The notes: a model not told the origin generated them from the sequence alone. Counted from the stretch's first letter, positions 51,899 through 59,867 are shown. The stretch is DNA of 64,000 nucleotides from Methanosphaerula subterraneus (GCF_052055875.1 NZ_CP170508.1:2170001-2234000); one strand, 5' to 3'. A program made the numbers and translations.

Positions 51899-52666
51899 AT
51901 GATGGACCGTCACCTCTCCGCCGCTGGCCCGGTCCTCGACTGGCTCTCTGCCAGTGGGATCACCGCAATTCCCTGCCGGCCCCGTTCCAAGAGCCCGGTC
52001 TCTGCGATCTCACGCTATGGAGTCTACCAGGATCGCCCCCCGTCGGCCTCGGCCCTCCTCGCACGGTTCGGCCGCGAGCGGTTCGGCAGGGAGGTCCGGG
52101 ACTCGTTCCATCTCCCGACGCCAGAACGGCTCGCCGCGATCGAACAGTTCTGGCAGGCCCCCGGGGTCAGACGGTGGGGGCCCGAAGTTCTCTCCATCTC
52201 GATCGACATGAACTATCCGACCACGGATCACTACACGATCTGCTGCCTGGATATCGACGACGAGGAGCACCTCTCCCTCCTCGACGATCCAGTCTTTCTG
52301 CTCTGTCCGGTGGTGACCGGGGAGAAGGGGGGGAAAGGCTTCTTCAAACTCGACCGGCAAGGGGCCTGGACCCGGCCGATCACCCAGTTCGCCGGTTCGG
52401 AGTCGCTCACCCGGGGTTCCCCTGCGTTCGAGGTCTTCACCTGCTCCAAGCATGCGCTGATCTTTGGCGAGCACCCATCCTTCACGCCTGATCGACCGAT
52501 CCGGTACCGGGTCACCCGTGGATTCTCCGACCCGTTTCCGGTCATTCCCTGGCAGACAGCCCTCGCTGCGGTGACGCGGTACGCCCGTGACGAGGGGCTG
52601 GCGGTCAGAAGAGGGGCCGGCCCCGGCCTGGACCAGGCCGACCTCTCCACCTGGCTCTCCCGATGA
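51899..52666 (+). CDS. Stand-alone prim-pol-like (AEP superfamily) protein
   Basis: 255 residues. The opening VLDWLSASGITAIPCRPRSKSPV is the usual start of the bifunctional primase/polymerase N-terminal domain. LDID at 117-120 gives the D118/D120 metal pair, TGEKGGKGFFKL at 141-151 is the region of motif II, and FEVFTCSKHALIFG at 177-190 with E178 is motif III. The motif II His found in canonical AEPs is replaced (GGKG), so catalysis is uncertain. No helicase domain is fused and no plasmid or phage genes are nearby. It is co-transcribed with FUSC; the pairing is unexplained. Confidence 0.7.
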   Translation: MMDRHLSAAGPVLDWLSASGITAIPCRPRSKSPVSAISRYGVYQDRPPSASALLARFGRERFGREVRDSFHLPTPERLAAIEQFWQAPGVRRWGPEVLSISIDMNYPTTDHYTICCLDIDDEEHLSLLDDPVFLLCPVVTGEKGGKGFFKLDRQGAWTRPITQFAGSESLTRGSPAFEVFTCSKHALIFGEHPSFTPDRPIRYRVTRGFSDPFPVIPWQTALAAVTRYARDEGLAVRRGAGPGLDQADLSTWLSR

Positions 52667-52688
52667 GCCCCCAGAAGAGATGCTCCAC

Positions 52689-53270
52689 TCAGGGCAGGTG
52701 AAGTTCGGCCTCGAAGGCCCTTAAAAAATCGTTCAACACCGTCTGCCGCTCCTCGGCGATCCCCCGGGCGCCCCGGGTGTACATCATCCCCTTCAACTTC
52801 AACAGTTTTTCATGGATATGATCGATGGCGTCCGTCATCGTCCTGTTCCGTTCACCGGCCTGCATGAACGCCCGGGCGATGCCGATCGCACCCATCGCGT
52901 CCAGCTTGTCCGCATCGGAAAGGACCATCGCCTCCAGAGTCTCAGGCCGGTTCTCGGAACGGTACCGGTGTGTCCGTATGGCGTGGGTGATCTTCGGGAT
53001 CAGGGTCTCATCATACCCGATCGACCTGAGGAACTCATCTGCGATCAGCGCCCCAGCCTTCTCATGGGCGACTCCCTGCTCCTCTTCGAGGGGGCGAGCG
53101 ATGTCGTGCAGCAGGGCTGCTGGAAGTACCACCCTCATATCGGCTCCTTCATCTTCCCCCAACCGTTCGCAGAGCCGGGTAACCCGGAGTGTATGGTCGA
53201 ACCCGTGCGACCCGGACTCCTCAAAGACTGTCTGTACGTACGCGATTATCCTCTCGATCTTCTCCTGCAT
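52689..53270 (-). CDS. HD-domain phosphohydrolase
   Basis: 193 residues. The metal ligands appear in order: H in GFDHTLRV, HD in LLHDIARP, then H in THAIRTHRYR, and D in VLSDADKLDAMGAIGIARAF. The family (YedJ-like) hydrolyses phosphate esters of nucleotides; exact substrate unknown. The ATG at 53270 has GGGACGTG upstream. Divergent from the symporter operon. Confidence 0.9.
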   Translation of the reverse strand: MQEKIERIIAYVQTVFEESGSHGFDHTLRVTRLCERLGEDEGADMRVVLPAALLHDIARPLEEEQGVAHEKAGALIADEFLRSIGYDETLIPKITHAIRTHRYRSENRPETLEAMVLSDADKLDAMGAIGIARAFMQAGERNRTMTDAIDHIHEKLLKLKGMMYTRGARGIAEERQTVLNDFLRAFEAELHLP

Positions 53271-53595
53271 CGGTCACGTCCCTGTAGTACCATCGTCGAC
53301 GGACTATTTCAGGATCATCACCGATCGGTCCGTCACAACCCGGGTGGATGAGATCCGGTGATCTCCCCCTCTTCGATACAGGACCGCGTGCCCCTTTTTG
53401 CATACACCATGCCACCCATTATCTTAAATACTGAAAGATCCCATGCGAAGTAGGTAAGCCGATGCAAATTTGTACCATTTACACCGGTGGATTCATTTCA
53501 TCCTCAATTTTCTTCGTGTTTAGATAGGGGACCGGAATTATTCCGATCCCCTGGTATCGACAACGCTGACAGTTTACCGAAGGTTTTGGAGAACC
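53271..53595. other. Leader and promoter region of the symporter operon
   Basis: 325 bp between the HD gene and the symporter small subunit. TTATCTTAAATACT near 53418-53433 is a TATA-like promoter, which would start transcription near 53455 and leave an unusually long leader of about 140 nt. The leader contains the palindrome at 53527. No other coding frame is supported. Confidence 0.5.
53527..53551. promoter_or_regulatory. 25-bp near-perfect palindrome in symporter leader
   Basis: Arms GGGGA..CGGAAT and ATTCCG..TCCCC around a single central T; 11 of 12 pairs match, with one C/A mismatch. It lies 44 nt before the small-subunit ATG. As DNA it is an operator candidate; as RNA it folds into a strong hairpin in the leader. 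Confidence 0.6.
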
Positions 53596-53727
53596 ATGTT
53601 ATCATTATTTGGAATCACTGATCCGGCCATAATTCTTGGCTACGTCCTGTCCATAGGACTCGCAATCGCATGTATCGTGTACGGACTTCTGAACTGGAAT
53701 CGGGAGGGAGCAAAGGATGGCAGCTGA
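53596..53727 (+). CDS. Symporter small accessory protein
   Basis: 43 residues, short but convincing. The product is MLSLFGITDPAIILGYVLSI-GLAIACIVYGLLNWNREGAKDGS: one transmembrane helix, then the YG-L-NWN motif typical of small accessory subunits encoded before archaeal sodium/solute symporters. GGAGAACC lies just before the ATG. Its last 11 nt overlap the symporter start, so the two are translationally coupled and likely form one membrane complex. Confidence 0.85.
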   Translation: MLSLFGITDPAIILGYVLSIGLAIACIVYGLLNWNREGAKDGS

Positions 53728-55279
53728 TCCCGTTACGACCGGAGTGCTCGTCTTTGTGTACGTGGCAATAACCCTGGTTCTCGGGTATCTCGGGTACCGG
53801 CGGACACACGAGGCAGAGGATTATCTGCTTGCCGGGAGGGACAGCCACCCGGTCATCATCGCCCTCTCGTATGGTGCCACCTTCATCTCAACCTCGGCGA
53901 TTGTAGGATTTGGCGGAGTTGCTGCAAATCTTGGGATGGGTCTCATCTGGCTTACCGTCTTTAATATTGGAATAGGAATCCTGCTGGCCTTTGTAGTATT
54001 CGGTAAGAAAACCCGGGAGAAGGGGCTCAAGACCGGTGCAGTAACCTTCCCTGACCTGATGGGAAAGATATTCAAGAGCCCCGGGCTCCAGTTTCTGAGC
54101 GGCCTGATCATCATCATCAGCATGCCGCTGTACACTGCAGCGGTTCTCATCGGTGGTGCGCGTTTTCTCGAGCCGACCCTCAATATCTCCTACACAACTG
54201 CACTCCTCATCTTCGCCGTTATTGTGGCGGTCTATGTCATGTACGGCGGACTTATCGCGGTCATGTACACGGACGCATTTCAGGGGGCGATCATGCTCTT
54301 TGGTATGGCTATTCTTCTGGTGCTCACCTATGTCTACCTCGGTGGCGTAACTGCCGCACACACCGCACTCGCGGCGATGTCAGATCTGGTTCCCGCCACC
54401 CTGAGCGCTCAGGGAATGACCGGCTGGGCATCGATGCCGGCACTGGGATCCCCCATCTGGTTCACCCTGATCACCACTCTGGTTCTTGGTGTGGGGATCG
54501 GGGTTCTGGCCCAGCCTCAACTGGTGGTCAGGTTTATGACCGCGAAGGACAACCGGTCTCTCAACCGTGCTGTGCTCATTGGCGGACCGTTCATCCTGAT
54601 GATGACCGGAGTTGCATTCTCCGTCGGTGCACTCACCAATGTCTACTTCATGCAGCATGCCGGAAAGATAGCGATCGATGCGGCAGGAGGAAACGTCGAT
54701 TCTATCATGCCGATCTACATCAATGACGCGATGCCCGACCTCTTTGTGATCATATTCATGCTCACCCTCCTCTCTGCAGCCATGTCGACCCTGTCATCGC
54801 TCTATCACACCATGGGAACTGCGCTCGTCTGTGATATCTGGGGGCGAGGCCGTGCCTGTACGATGTCAGTCAGGGCAAACCAGATCGGATGTCTGGTCAT
54901 GGTCGTGATCAGTGTCATCCTCGCTTTCGCTCTGCCGGCAGGTATCATCGCCAGGGCAACGGCAATGTTTATGGGCCTGTGCGCCTCGGCATTCCTCCCC
55001 GCTTTTGCGGTCGGGGTCTATGCTCACCATCCATCCCGGTCCGGAGCAGTGTGGAGTATGCTCACCGGTGCGGTCACCTGGTTTGTCTGGACGGCATTTG
55101 TCCATACAGCAGAGGCGAAGACGCTCGGAATTTCTCAGTTCCTGACCGGCTCTCAATCCGTTCTCGGTCTTCCCTGGTCAGTCGTCGACCCCCTGGTCAT
55201 TGCTCTCCCCCTCTCACTCATCGTGATGATCCTATTCCAGCTGAAGGAGAAAGGAGAGATCGACCCGGTCATGGCCTGA
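53717..55279 (+). CDS. Sodium:solute symporter (SSS) family
   Basis: 520 residues, 13 hydrophobic helices. YRRTHEAEDYLLAGRDSHPVIIALSYGATFISTSAIVGFGGVAANLG is the SSS start, with the sodium-site region; YVMYGGLIAVMYTDAFQGAIM and LLSAAMSTLSSLYHTMGTAL match helices 5-6 and 9. The family takes up solutes such as proline, pantothenate, acetate or iodide with Na+; the substrate cannot be read from sequence. GGAGGGAG lies 10-17 nt before the ATG at 53717. It overlaps the small accessory gene by 11 nt. Confidence 0.95.
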   Translation: MAADPVTTGVLVFVYVAITLVLGYLGYRRTHEAEDYLLAGRDSHPVIIALSYGATFISTSAIVGFGGVAANLGMGLIWLTVFNIGIGILLAFVVFGKKTREKGLKTGAVTFPDLMGKIFKSPGLQFLSGLIIIISMPLYTAAVLIGGARFLEPTLNISYTTALLIFAVIVAVYVMYGGLIAVMYTDAFQGAIMLFGMAILLVLTYVYLGGVTAAHTALAAMSDLVPATLSAQGMTGWASMPALGSPIWFTLITTLVLGVGIGVLAQPQLVVRFMTAKDNRSLNRAVLIGGPFILMMTGVAFSVGALTNVYFMQHAGKIAIDAAGGNVDSIMPIYINDAMPDLFVIIFMLTLLSAAMSTLSSLYHTMGTALVCDIWGRGRACTMSVRANQIGCLVMVVISVILAFALPAGIIARATAMFMGLCASAFLPAFAVGVYAHHPSRSGAVWSMLTGAVTWFVWTAFVHTAEAKTLGISQFLTGSQSVLGLPWSVVDPLVIALPLSLIVMILFQLKEKGEIDPVMA

Positions 55280-55369
55280 CCCTCCATGACATACGGGAAG
55301 TATCCGGGAAGAGCCGATAACCCACGCTCGCGTCATGCTGATACGAGTTTCTCCCCGGCTCTCTTCGTA

Positions 55370-55729
55370 TCAGGTGAGCCTGACAGGGTTGGACGGGGCT
55401 GTCTCGGGCTCGATGATCACCGCGGTGCCGTAGGCCAGCACCTCGGTCATCGACTGACCGATCTCTGAAGAGTCGAATCCGACGCTGATGACTGCGTTGG
55501 CCCCCATCGTGGTTGCATGATCCTTCATCCGTTCGATGGCCTGGGCTCGCGATTCGTTGAGGAGCTCGGTGTACTCATGGATCTCCCCTCCGGTGATCGT
55601 TCTGAGGCCGGCGACGATGTTCCCCCCGAGCCCCCGACTCCGAACGATCAGGCCCCAGGTGAACCCAATATTCTTCGTGATCTTATATCCGGGCACAAAC
55701 GGGGTACTTACGATGATACAGTCTGCCAT
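55370..55729 (-). CDS. UPF0145/YbjQ-like heavy-metal-binding fold protein
   Basis: 119 residues. IIVSTPFVPGYKITKNIGFTWGLIVRSRGLGGNIVAGLRTITGGEIHEYTELLNESRAQAIERM, ANAVISVGFDSSEIG and EVLAYGTAVIIEP are diagnostic of the YbjQ/UPF0145 pentameric family, whose role is unclear; metal binding has been suggested from structure. The ATG at 55729 is the family start; a long upstream extension is not supported. Convergent with the symporter gene. Confidence 0.92.
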   Translation of the reverse strand: MADCIIVSTPFVPGYKITKNIGFTWGLIVRSRGLGGNIVAGLRTITGGEIHEYTELLNESRAQAIERMKDHATTMGANAVISVGFDSSEIGQSMTEVLAYGTAVIIEPETAPSNPVRLT

Positions 55730-55986
55730 AGTAATCAGACCATGACTATGATCATGCAGCGTATTGAGTCTTTTTATGTTATTTCGCATGCCGGCGCGCA
55801 GGGGCAGGGAGCCTGGCCGGTCTGTGTGGCGGGAATTTCCAACAATCCATGTGTTCTTTCTGAACAGCTATCGGATCATGGGGGGAATTTTTCTTCCTGG
55901 TGAGCAAAGGATTCTAATGCTTAGCATCCATTACTTTCATTGAGATCGATCGGATTTGTGAGGGCCGCGCCTCATACGATCCTGGA

Positions 55987-56442
55987 ATGATCAGGTTGGT
56001 GGATATGAAAGAACTGCGGATGCACACTGATATCGAAAATGGTTCTGTGATCCTCCCCCACGCACTGATTCATGCATCTGCGATCCCCTGGGTTCCTCAT
56101 TCCCGTCTGGCCGGGGTTTTTTTAAAGGACCTGGTCTCCTCCGGGGAGACCCGTGGCTCGTTCAGTTATCATCTTGTCCGGGTGGAACGGCAGGCCGCGG
56201 TTCCGGATCATGTCCATGCCGACCAGTGGGAGTGGAACATGATCCTGGAAGGGAGCGGGGTGTTTCTGATGGGGGAGGATGAAATTCAGGTCAAACCGGG
56301 CCAATCCTACGGAATACCCCCCGGGGTCAATCATACGATCACCGCAGGTGACGAGACTCTCACCCTCTGTGCGTTCTTCTTCCCGGATGTGGCGAGGAAC
56401 CGGTACTGGGGTCTGTTGAAAGAGAGACGGGCCCGTTCCTGA
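55987..56442 (+). CDS. Cupin-domain protein
   Basis: 151 residues. One cupin barrel: motif 1 around VPDHVHADQWEWNMILEGSGVFLMGEDEIQVKPGQ (H-x-H-x...E positions) and motif 2 GIPPGVNHTITAGDE; the His of NHT is the expected third metal ligand. Possibly a dioxygenase-like or sugar-binding cupin; ligands unknown. The exact start is uncertain: 55987 is used, but ATG at 56005 has GGTGG just upstream. Confidence 0.82.
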   Translation: MIRLVDMKELRMHTDIENGSVILPHALIHASAIPWVPHSRLAGVFLKDLVSSGETRGSFSYHLVRVERQAAVPDHVHADQWEWNMILEGSGVFLMGEDEIQVKPGQSYGIPPGVNHTITAGDETLTLCAFFFPDVARNRYWGLLKERRARS

Positions 56443-56495
56443 TCAACCGCTCACCTGCCTGGTGCTGCTGGTTGATGGGACAGGAGGGATCGAAA

Positions 56496-56515
56496 AAGTT
56501 AACAATTGTGAACTT
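56496..56515. promoter_or_regulatory. Near-perfect palindrome before the winged-helix gene
   Basis: AAGTT-A-ACAATTGT-G-AACTT, 9 of 10 pairs matching, 27 nt before the GTG at 56542. It shares the core AACAATT with the MarR operator at 40845. A probable autoregulatory site. Confidence 0.55.
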
Positions 56516-56541
56516 CAACCAGTTACTGTGATACGTCATGA

Positions 56542-56835
56542 GTGATCGTTTTTGTCTCCGCACGTGAGATCCTGGGCGACAGCCCGAAAGACCGCATAAT
56601 CAACCTCCCGCCTTCGGCCAAGCTCGTATATAGGGTGCTTGAATCGGATGGTGCACTGACCCAGAAGGACCTGATTGAAAGGACCACGCTCCCTTCCCGG
56701 ACGGTTCGGTACGCGATCGGAAGGCTGCGTGACGTGGGTATCCTCTCTGTCCGGTTTTATATCCCCGATGCCCGTCAGAGCCTCTACGGGCTCAAGGCAG
56801 CGCCTGAAGGGGTGGTGTCAACGACCCCGGCCTGA
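56542..56835 (+). CDS. Winged-helix DNA-binding protein
   Basis: 97 residues. IINLPPSAKLVYRVLESDGALTQKDLIERTTLPSRTVRYAIGRLRDVGILSVRFYIPDARQSLYGL is a MarR/ArsR-like winged helix with the archaeal TLPSRTVRYAIGRLRDVG recognition segment. The frame begins with GTG at 56542; an ATG four bases upstream is out of frame. Its palindrome at 56496 suggests autoregulation. Targets unknown; the cupin gene lies upstream. Confidence 0.75.
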   Translation: MIVFVSAREILGDSPKDRIINLPPSAKLVYRVLESDGALTQKDLIERTTLPSRTVRYAIGRLRDVGILSVRFYIPDARQSLYGLKAAPEGVVSTTPA

Positions 56836-56957
56836 ACGGGCAAAGGCCTGTTCCCTTCTCTCTTTAGACAGGATTTATCGTTCAGGGATGAGTCTGACCT
56901 GGAGTTGATCGACGTGGTAATCGGAACTGGCCGCGATATTTTCGAATCTTCAATGGT

Positions 56958-57425
56958 CGACGGCACGGGGGGTCTCCCTTTTTTCACGTTCATCATGGTC
57001 CAGGAATGGGGCCGGCGCCATAACCTTCACGGCTGTGGGATCGATCTTCACCCGAATCGGTGTCCTGATAGTCTTTTCATCTCCAATTATGACGAATTTT
57101 GGCGGTTCTGTCTCAACAACTGTCGATTCGGTTTTGTATCATCGCGATTCCGGAAAGGTCAGGTGACGTCCAACGAAGAAGCCGATCCAGAACTTCAGCC
57201 CCTGCCATCTGCCGAGGGAGTCCATCAGGAAGATGATCAGGGTCCCGTTGTCGATATGGGCGTCCGGAGAAAATTTACGGGTTCCATAAAAACTGCCGTT
57301 TGCCATGATCAACAACTGTCTGGTGTCGATCACTCTGGTCTCTGTCCCCAGGGTGATCGTGCACCTGAAGAGTTTTCACCCTTCTTCGAGCGGGTGTTGA
57401 CGATCAAGACCGCCTGCTCTCTCCT
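56958..57425 (-). pseudogene. Decayed copy of the lipid kinase gene
   Basis: On the minus strand this region matches the intact gene at 57758-58765 but lacks two parts. It keeps the C-terminal half (MIDTRQLLIMANGSFYGTRKFSPDAHIDNGTLIIF..., compared with VDTRQVIIANGGFYGTRKFSPDAHIDNGTLIIF in the intact one). It then jumps from the matching segment at 58216 to that at 58670, a 459-bp deletion with GAAGAG at both ends. A second deletion of about 138 bp removes the start codon and promoter. Frameshifts also occur toward the C terminus. It cannot make the protein. Confidence 0.85.
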
Positions 57426-57507
57426 TCCCGGCAAAAATCACCGAATTCTGAGAGTATATGTCTGGAGACGATCAACAGTAGTATCAGCGTGTGACAGACA
57501 CGAAGAT

Positions 57508-57578
57508 GCCCGGATGGCAGAGAGGCTATGCGTCCGACTGCAGATCGGAGAAGATGAGTTCAATTCTCATTCCGGGCT
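57508..57578 (+). tRNA. tRNA-Cys (GCA), copy 1
   Basis: 71 nt. Acceptor arms GCCCGGA and TCCGGGC pair fully. The anticodon arm is TCCGA-CTGCAGA-TCGGA with anticodon GCA. The T arm is ATGAG-TTCAATT-CTCAT. The D arm has a short 3-bp stem, GCA/TGC. Discriminator T, no encoded CCA. A TATA-like GTATATG about 55 nt upstream is conserved with copy 2. The two copies are identical over the 71 bases as read. It lies in the tandem duplication. Confidence 0.93.
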
Positions 57579-57599
57579 TATGATGGCAGGGGACAGTCA

Positions 57600-57757
57600 C
57601 CTGATCCCTGTGAGAACTCTTGGGGGTTCTTTGAGGTTCTTTACGGGTTCCGAGGGGTGCTTTCGAGGGTTTTATCGGGTTCTTCGCATTTCTCTGCCGG
57701 GATGCGGGCCAGTGACGACAACTCCCCGATCGAAAGACCGGGTTCTCCTTGCCCGGT
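57600..57757 (-). pseudogene. Remnant of the ribbon-helix-helix gene, with heptamer array
   Basis: Sequence between the first tRNA and the intact lipid kinase resembles parts of the gene at 59124: GGGTTCT-rich stretch, then TTCTCTGCCGGGATGCGGGCCAGTGACGA-like segment matching the coding region around 59455-59490. No intact frame remains. It completes the duplicated unit order: kinase, tRNA-Cys, ribbon-helix-helix gene. Confidence 0.6.
57624..57683. repeat. Phased GGGTTCT-type heptamers, array A
   Basis: GGGTTCT-like heptamers start at 57624, 57634, 57645, 57656, 57667 and 57677 (GGGTTCT, AGGTTCT, GGGTTCC, GGGTGCT, GGGTTTT, GGGTTCT), i.e. about 10-11 bp apart and so on one face of the helix. 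Located in the decayed ribbon-helix-helix copy. Confidence 0.6.
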
Positions 57758-58765
57758 TCAGATGAAGTACCGGTCAGGATCATATCCGGACTCTTTTTCC
57801 TCTGTCGCCGGAGCGGGTGTCTCCTCTTCTCGCCGTTCATCATGGTCATGGAATGAGGCCGGCGCCATGATCTTCACCGCGGCGGGATCGATCTTCACCT
57901 GAATCGGTGTCCTGACGGTCTTTTCACCCCCGATTATAACGTATTTTCGTGGTTCGGTCTCAATGATGGCGGATTCGGTCTTGTATAGGCGCGATTCGGG
58001 GAACTTCAGGTGATGTCCGAGGATGTAACCGATCCAGAACTTCAGCCCCTGCCATCTGCTCAGGGAGTCCATCATGAAGATGATCAGGGTCCCGTTGTCG
58101 ATATGGGCATCTGGGGAGAATTTTCGAGTTCCATAAAAACCGCCGTTCGCAATGATCACCTGTCGGGTGTCGACCTCCACGGTCTCTCTCTCCAGTCTGA
58201 TCGTGCACCTGAAGAGGTCCAGGGAGATCAGATATTTTGTCTCATACAGCAGGTACGATGCGATCCCGAGATACCGTTTCAGGCGTCGCGGGGTTGCCGA
58301 TATGATGTCTCGTGAGAATCCGATCGATGCGACGTTGATAAAGTACTGACCATTGATCATCCCGAGGTCCACATCCACCACCTTTCCCTGCACGATGGCA
58401 TCCACCGCCCCTTCCAGGTTCATCGGGATGCCCATGGACCTGGCAAAGTTGTTGGCCGTTCCCAGGGGTAGAACCCCGAGCACCAGGTCGCGGTGAACGA
58501 AGAGGTCGATGACGGTGTTGAAGGTTCCATCACCACCCCCAACGATGATGAGCGTGTGCCCCTCTCCGATCACCTGGAGAATGACCTCTCTCAGTAATCC
58601 CGGGTCTCTGACCGGGTGGGATGCAACGACATCGATGCCTCTGGATTGCAGGAGATCCCGGGCTCTCTGGAAGAGTTTCTCACCTTTCCTCGAGTGGGTG
58701 TTGACGATCAACACCGCCTGCCTCTTCTGTCGCAGGATCCCTGCGAGTTCCTGTTTACTTTTCAT
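57758..58765 (-). CDS. Diacylglycerol/lipid kinase (YegS/LipK-like)
   Basis: 335 residues. VLIVNTHSRKGEKLFQRARDLLQSRGIDV, IIVGGGDGTFNTVIDLFV (nucleotide-binding GGGDGT), VLPLGTANNFARSMGI and the C-terminal FYGTRKFSPDAHIDNGTLIIF are diagnostic of the lipid kinase family. In archaea such enzymes may phosphorylate archaeol-like lipids. The last ~25 residues are acidic and divergent (ERREEETPAPATEEKESG). The ATG at 58765 is the family start. Part of a tandem duplication; the decayed copy lies at 56958. Confidence 0.93.
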   Translation of the reverse strand: MKSKQELAGILRQKRQAVLIVNTHSRKGEKLFQRARDLLQSRGIDVVASHPVRDPGLLREVILQVIGEGHTLIIVGGGDGTFNTVIDLFVHRDLVLGVLPLGTANNFARSMGIPMNLEGAVDAIVQGKVVDVDLGMINGQYFINVASIGFSRDIISATPRRLKRYLGIASYLLYETKYLISLDLFRCTIRLERETVEVDTRQVIIANGGFYGTRKFSPDAHIDNGTLIIFMMDSLSRWQGLKFWIGYILGHHLKFPESRLYKTESAIIETEPRKYVIIGGEKTVRTPIQVKIDPAAVKIMAPASFHDHDERREEETPAPATEEKESGYDPDRYFI

Positions 58766-58953
58766 TTCGTCTTCCAGGAAACCCCGACCTTCTCTGGTAT
58801 TGGAAGAATGTCGGGACTGTATCCATAGATCTCCCTATCAATAAATGGTGACCGTCCCCTCCCTCCTTCCCGGCAAAAATCACCGGATTCTGAGGGTATA
58901 TGTCTGGAGACGATCAACAGGAGTATCAGCGTGTGACAGGCACGACAGAGAGT

Positions 58954-59024
58954 GCCCGGATGGCAGAGAGGCTATGCGTCCGACTGCAGATCGGAGAAGA
59001 TGAGTTCAATTCTCATTCCGGGCT
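58954..59024 (+). tRNA. tRNA-Cys (GCA), copy 2
   Basis: 71 nt, same sequence and fold as copy 1: acceptor GCCCGGA/TCCGGGC, anticodon arm TCCGA-CTGCAGA-TCGGA (GCA), T arm ATGAG-TTCAATT-CTCAT. The flank from about 58858 also matches that of copy 1 (57416 on), including the TATA-like GGTATATG. Methanogens often charge tRNA-Cys through the SepRS/SepCysS route; no such gene is in this window. Confidence 0.93.
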
Positions 59025-59123
59025 TATGATGACTGGGGACTGGGGTCTGTGACGCCGGTCGAGGAGTCACAGAGCTGATCCCGTACCTTTTTAGTTTGTC
59101 CCTGCTGCCATGGTGTATGCAGA

Positions 59124-59585
59124 TTATTCCCAGAATCTCCACCAGGGAGGCCGGGCTGATACTGATGGTTCGGGAAGGGAGGGGCCGGCCTGGATCCTGG
59201 CCTGCTGTTGCTGCTGCAGCAGGACCTGGTACCGCTCCCCCTGGTCAAGGAGCCGGTCGCTGATCCCCTTGAGGTCAGCGATCCGCTGGTCCTTCTCCTC
59301 GAGCAGTCCTCCCAACCGCCTCACTTCCGCTTCGAGGTCAGTGATCTGCAGGGATGTATCCGGGTTCTTTGGGGTTCTATAGGGGTTCTCAAGGGTGCTT
59401 TCAGAGGGGATGTCGGGGATGTCGGTGCGATCGATGGGGTTATCAGGAACTTCGCGCTCCTCTGCCCGGGTGCAGGCCAGGGTGACGATCTGTCGGATCC
59501 ATTCGGTCCTGGTCACGCCCTCTGTTGATGCCCTGGCATCGATGAGCGCAATGATATCGTCTGGAATGCTTACCGAGAACTTCAT
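59124..59585 (-). CDS. Ribbon-helix-helix DNA-binding protein with coiled-coil tail
   Basis: 153 residues. MKFSVSIPDDIIALIDARASTEGVTRTEWIRQIVTLACTRAEER is a CopG/ribbon-helix-helix domain (beta strand then two helices). A Pro/Asn-rich linker (ENPYRTPKNPD) leads to a coiled coil with DLEAEVRRLGGLLEEKDQRIADLKGISDRLL and a Gln-rich stretch, then the tail PPWWRFWE. Such proteins act as dimers binding 6-8 bp direct repeats. Phased GGGTTCT heptamers lie just upstream (array C) and, unusually, also within its coding region (array B), so it is likely the binder of both. The role beyond autoregulation is unknown. Confidence 0.85.
   Translation of the reverse strand: MKFSVSIPDDIIALIDARASTEGVTRTEWIRQIVTLACTRAEEREVPDNPIDRTDIPDIPSESTLENPYRTPKNPDTSLQITDLEAEVRRLGGLLEEKDQRIADLKGISDRLLDQGERYQVLLQQQQQARIQAGPSLPEPSVSARPPWWRFWE
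59362..59399. repeat. Phased GGGTTCT heptamers, array B, inside the ribbon-helix-helix gene
   Basis: GGGTTCT at 59362, 59372 and 59383, GGGTGCT at 59393: spacing 10, 11 and 10 bp, the same as array C. On the coding strand it encodes the ENPYRTPKNPD linker of the protein. Confidence 0.65.
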
Positions 59586-59641
59586 GGTGATGCGTTGGTG
59601 GGGTTCCCTCTTCTATCTTCCGTATCTGCGGCCAGAATCCG

Positions 59642-59690
59642 GGGTTCTTACAGGTTCTTTTCGGGTTCTCATGGGTTCTAAAGGGGAACC
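59642..59690. repeat. Phased GGGTTCT heptamers, array C, upstream of the ribbon-helix-helix gene
   Basis: GGGTTCT at 59642, AGGTTCT at 59652, GGGTTCT at 59663 and 59673, spacing 10, 11, 10 bp, then GGGGAACC, an inverted half at 59683-59690. It lies 57-105 nt upstream of the start codon at 59585, in the position of an operator. Confidence 0.7.
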
Positions 59691-59867
59691 CCTATCACCT
59701 TGTCTGGCGTGTTAACGCCGTCAGAACTCCGTCCGTGCTGGGGTATCCGGGAACGTCCGGATGGGATCGGTCCACCTCATCAGACCCTGTACCACACTGG
59801 CAGGGGATTGCCCCATCGAACCGATCGTCGGGTTACCAACCCGGTTGAGGGGTCCTGTATCCATAGT

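Noticed and set aside
56958..59585. Mobile element or tRNA-targeted integration
   Set aside because: A tRNA gene with flanking repeats suggested an attachment site, but no integrase or transposase is present and the repeats are whole-gene tandem duplicates.
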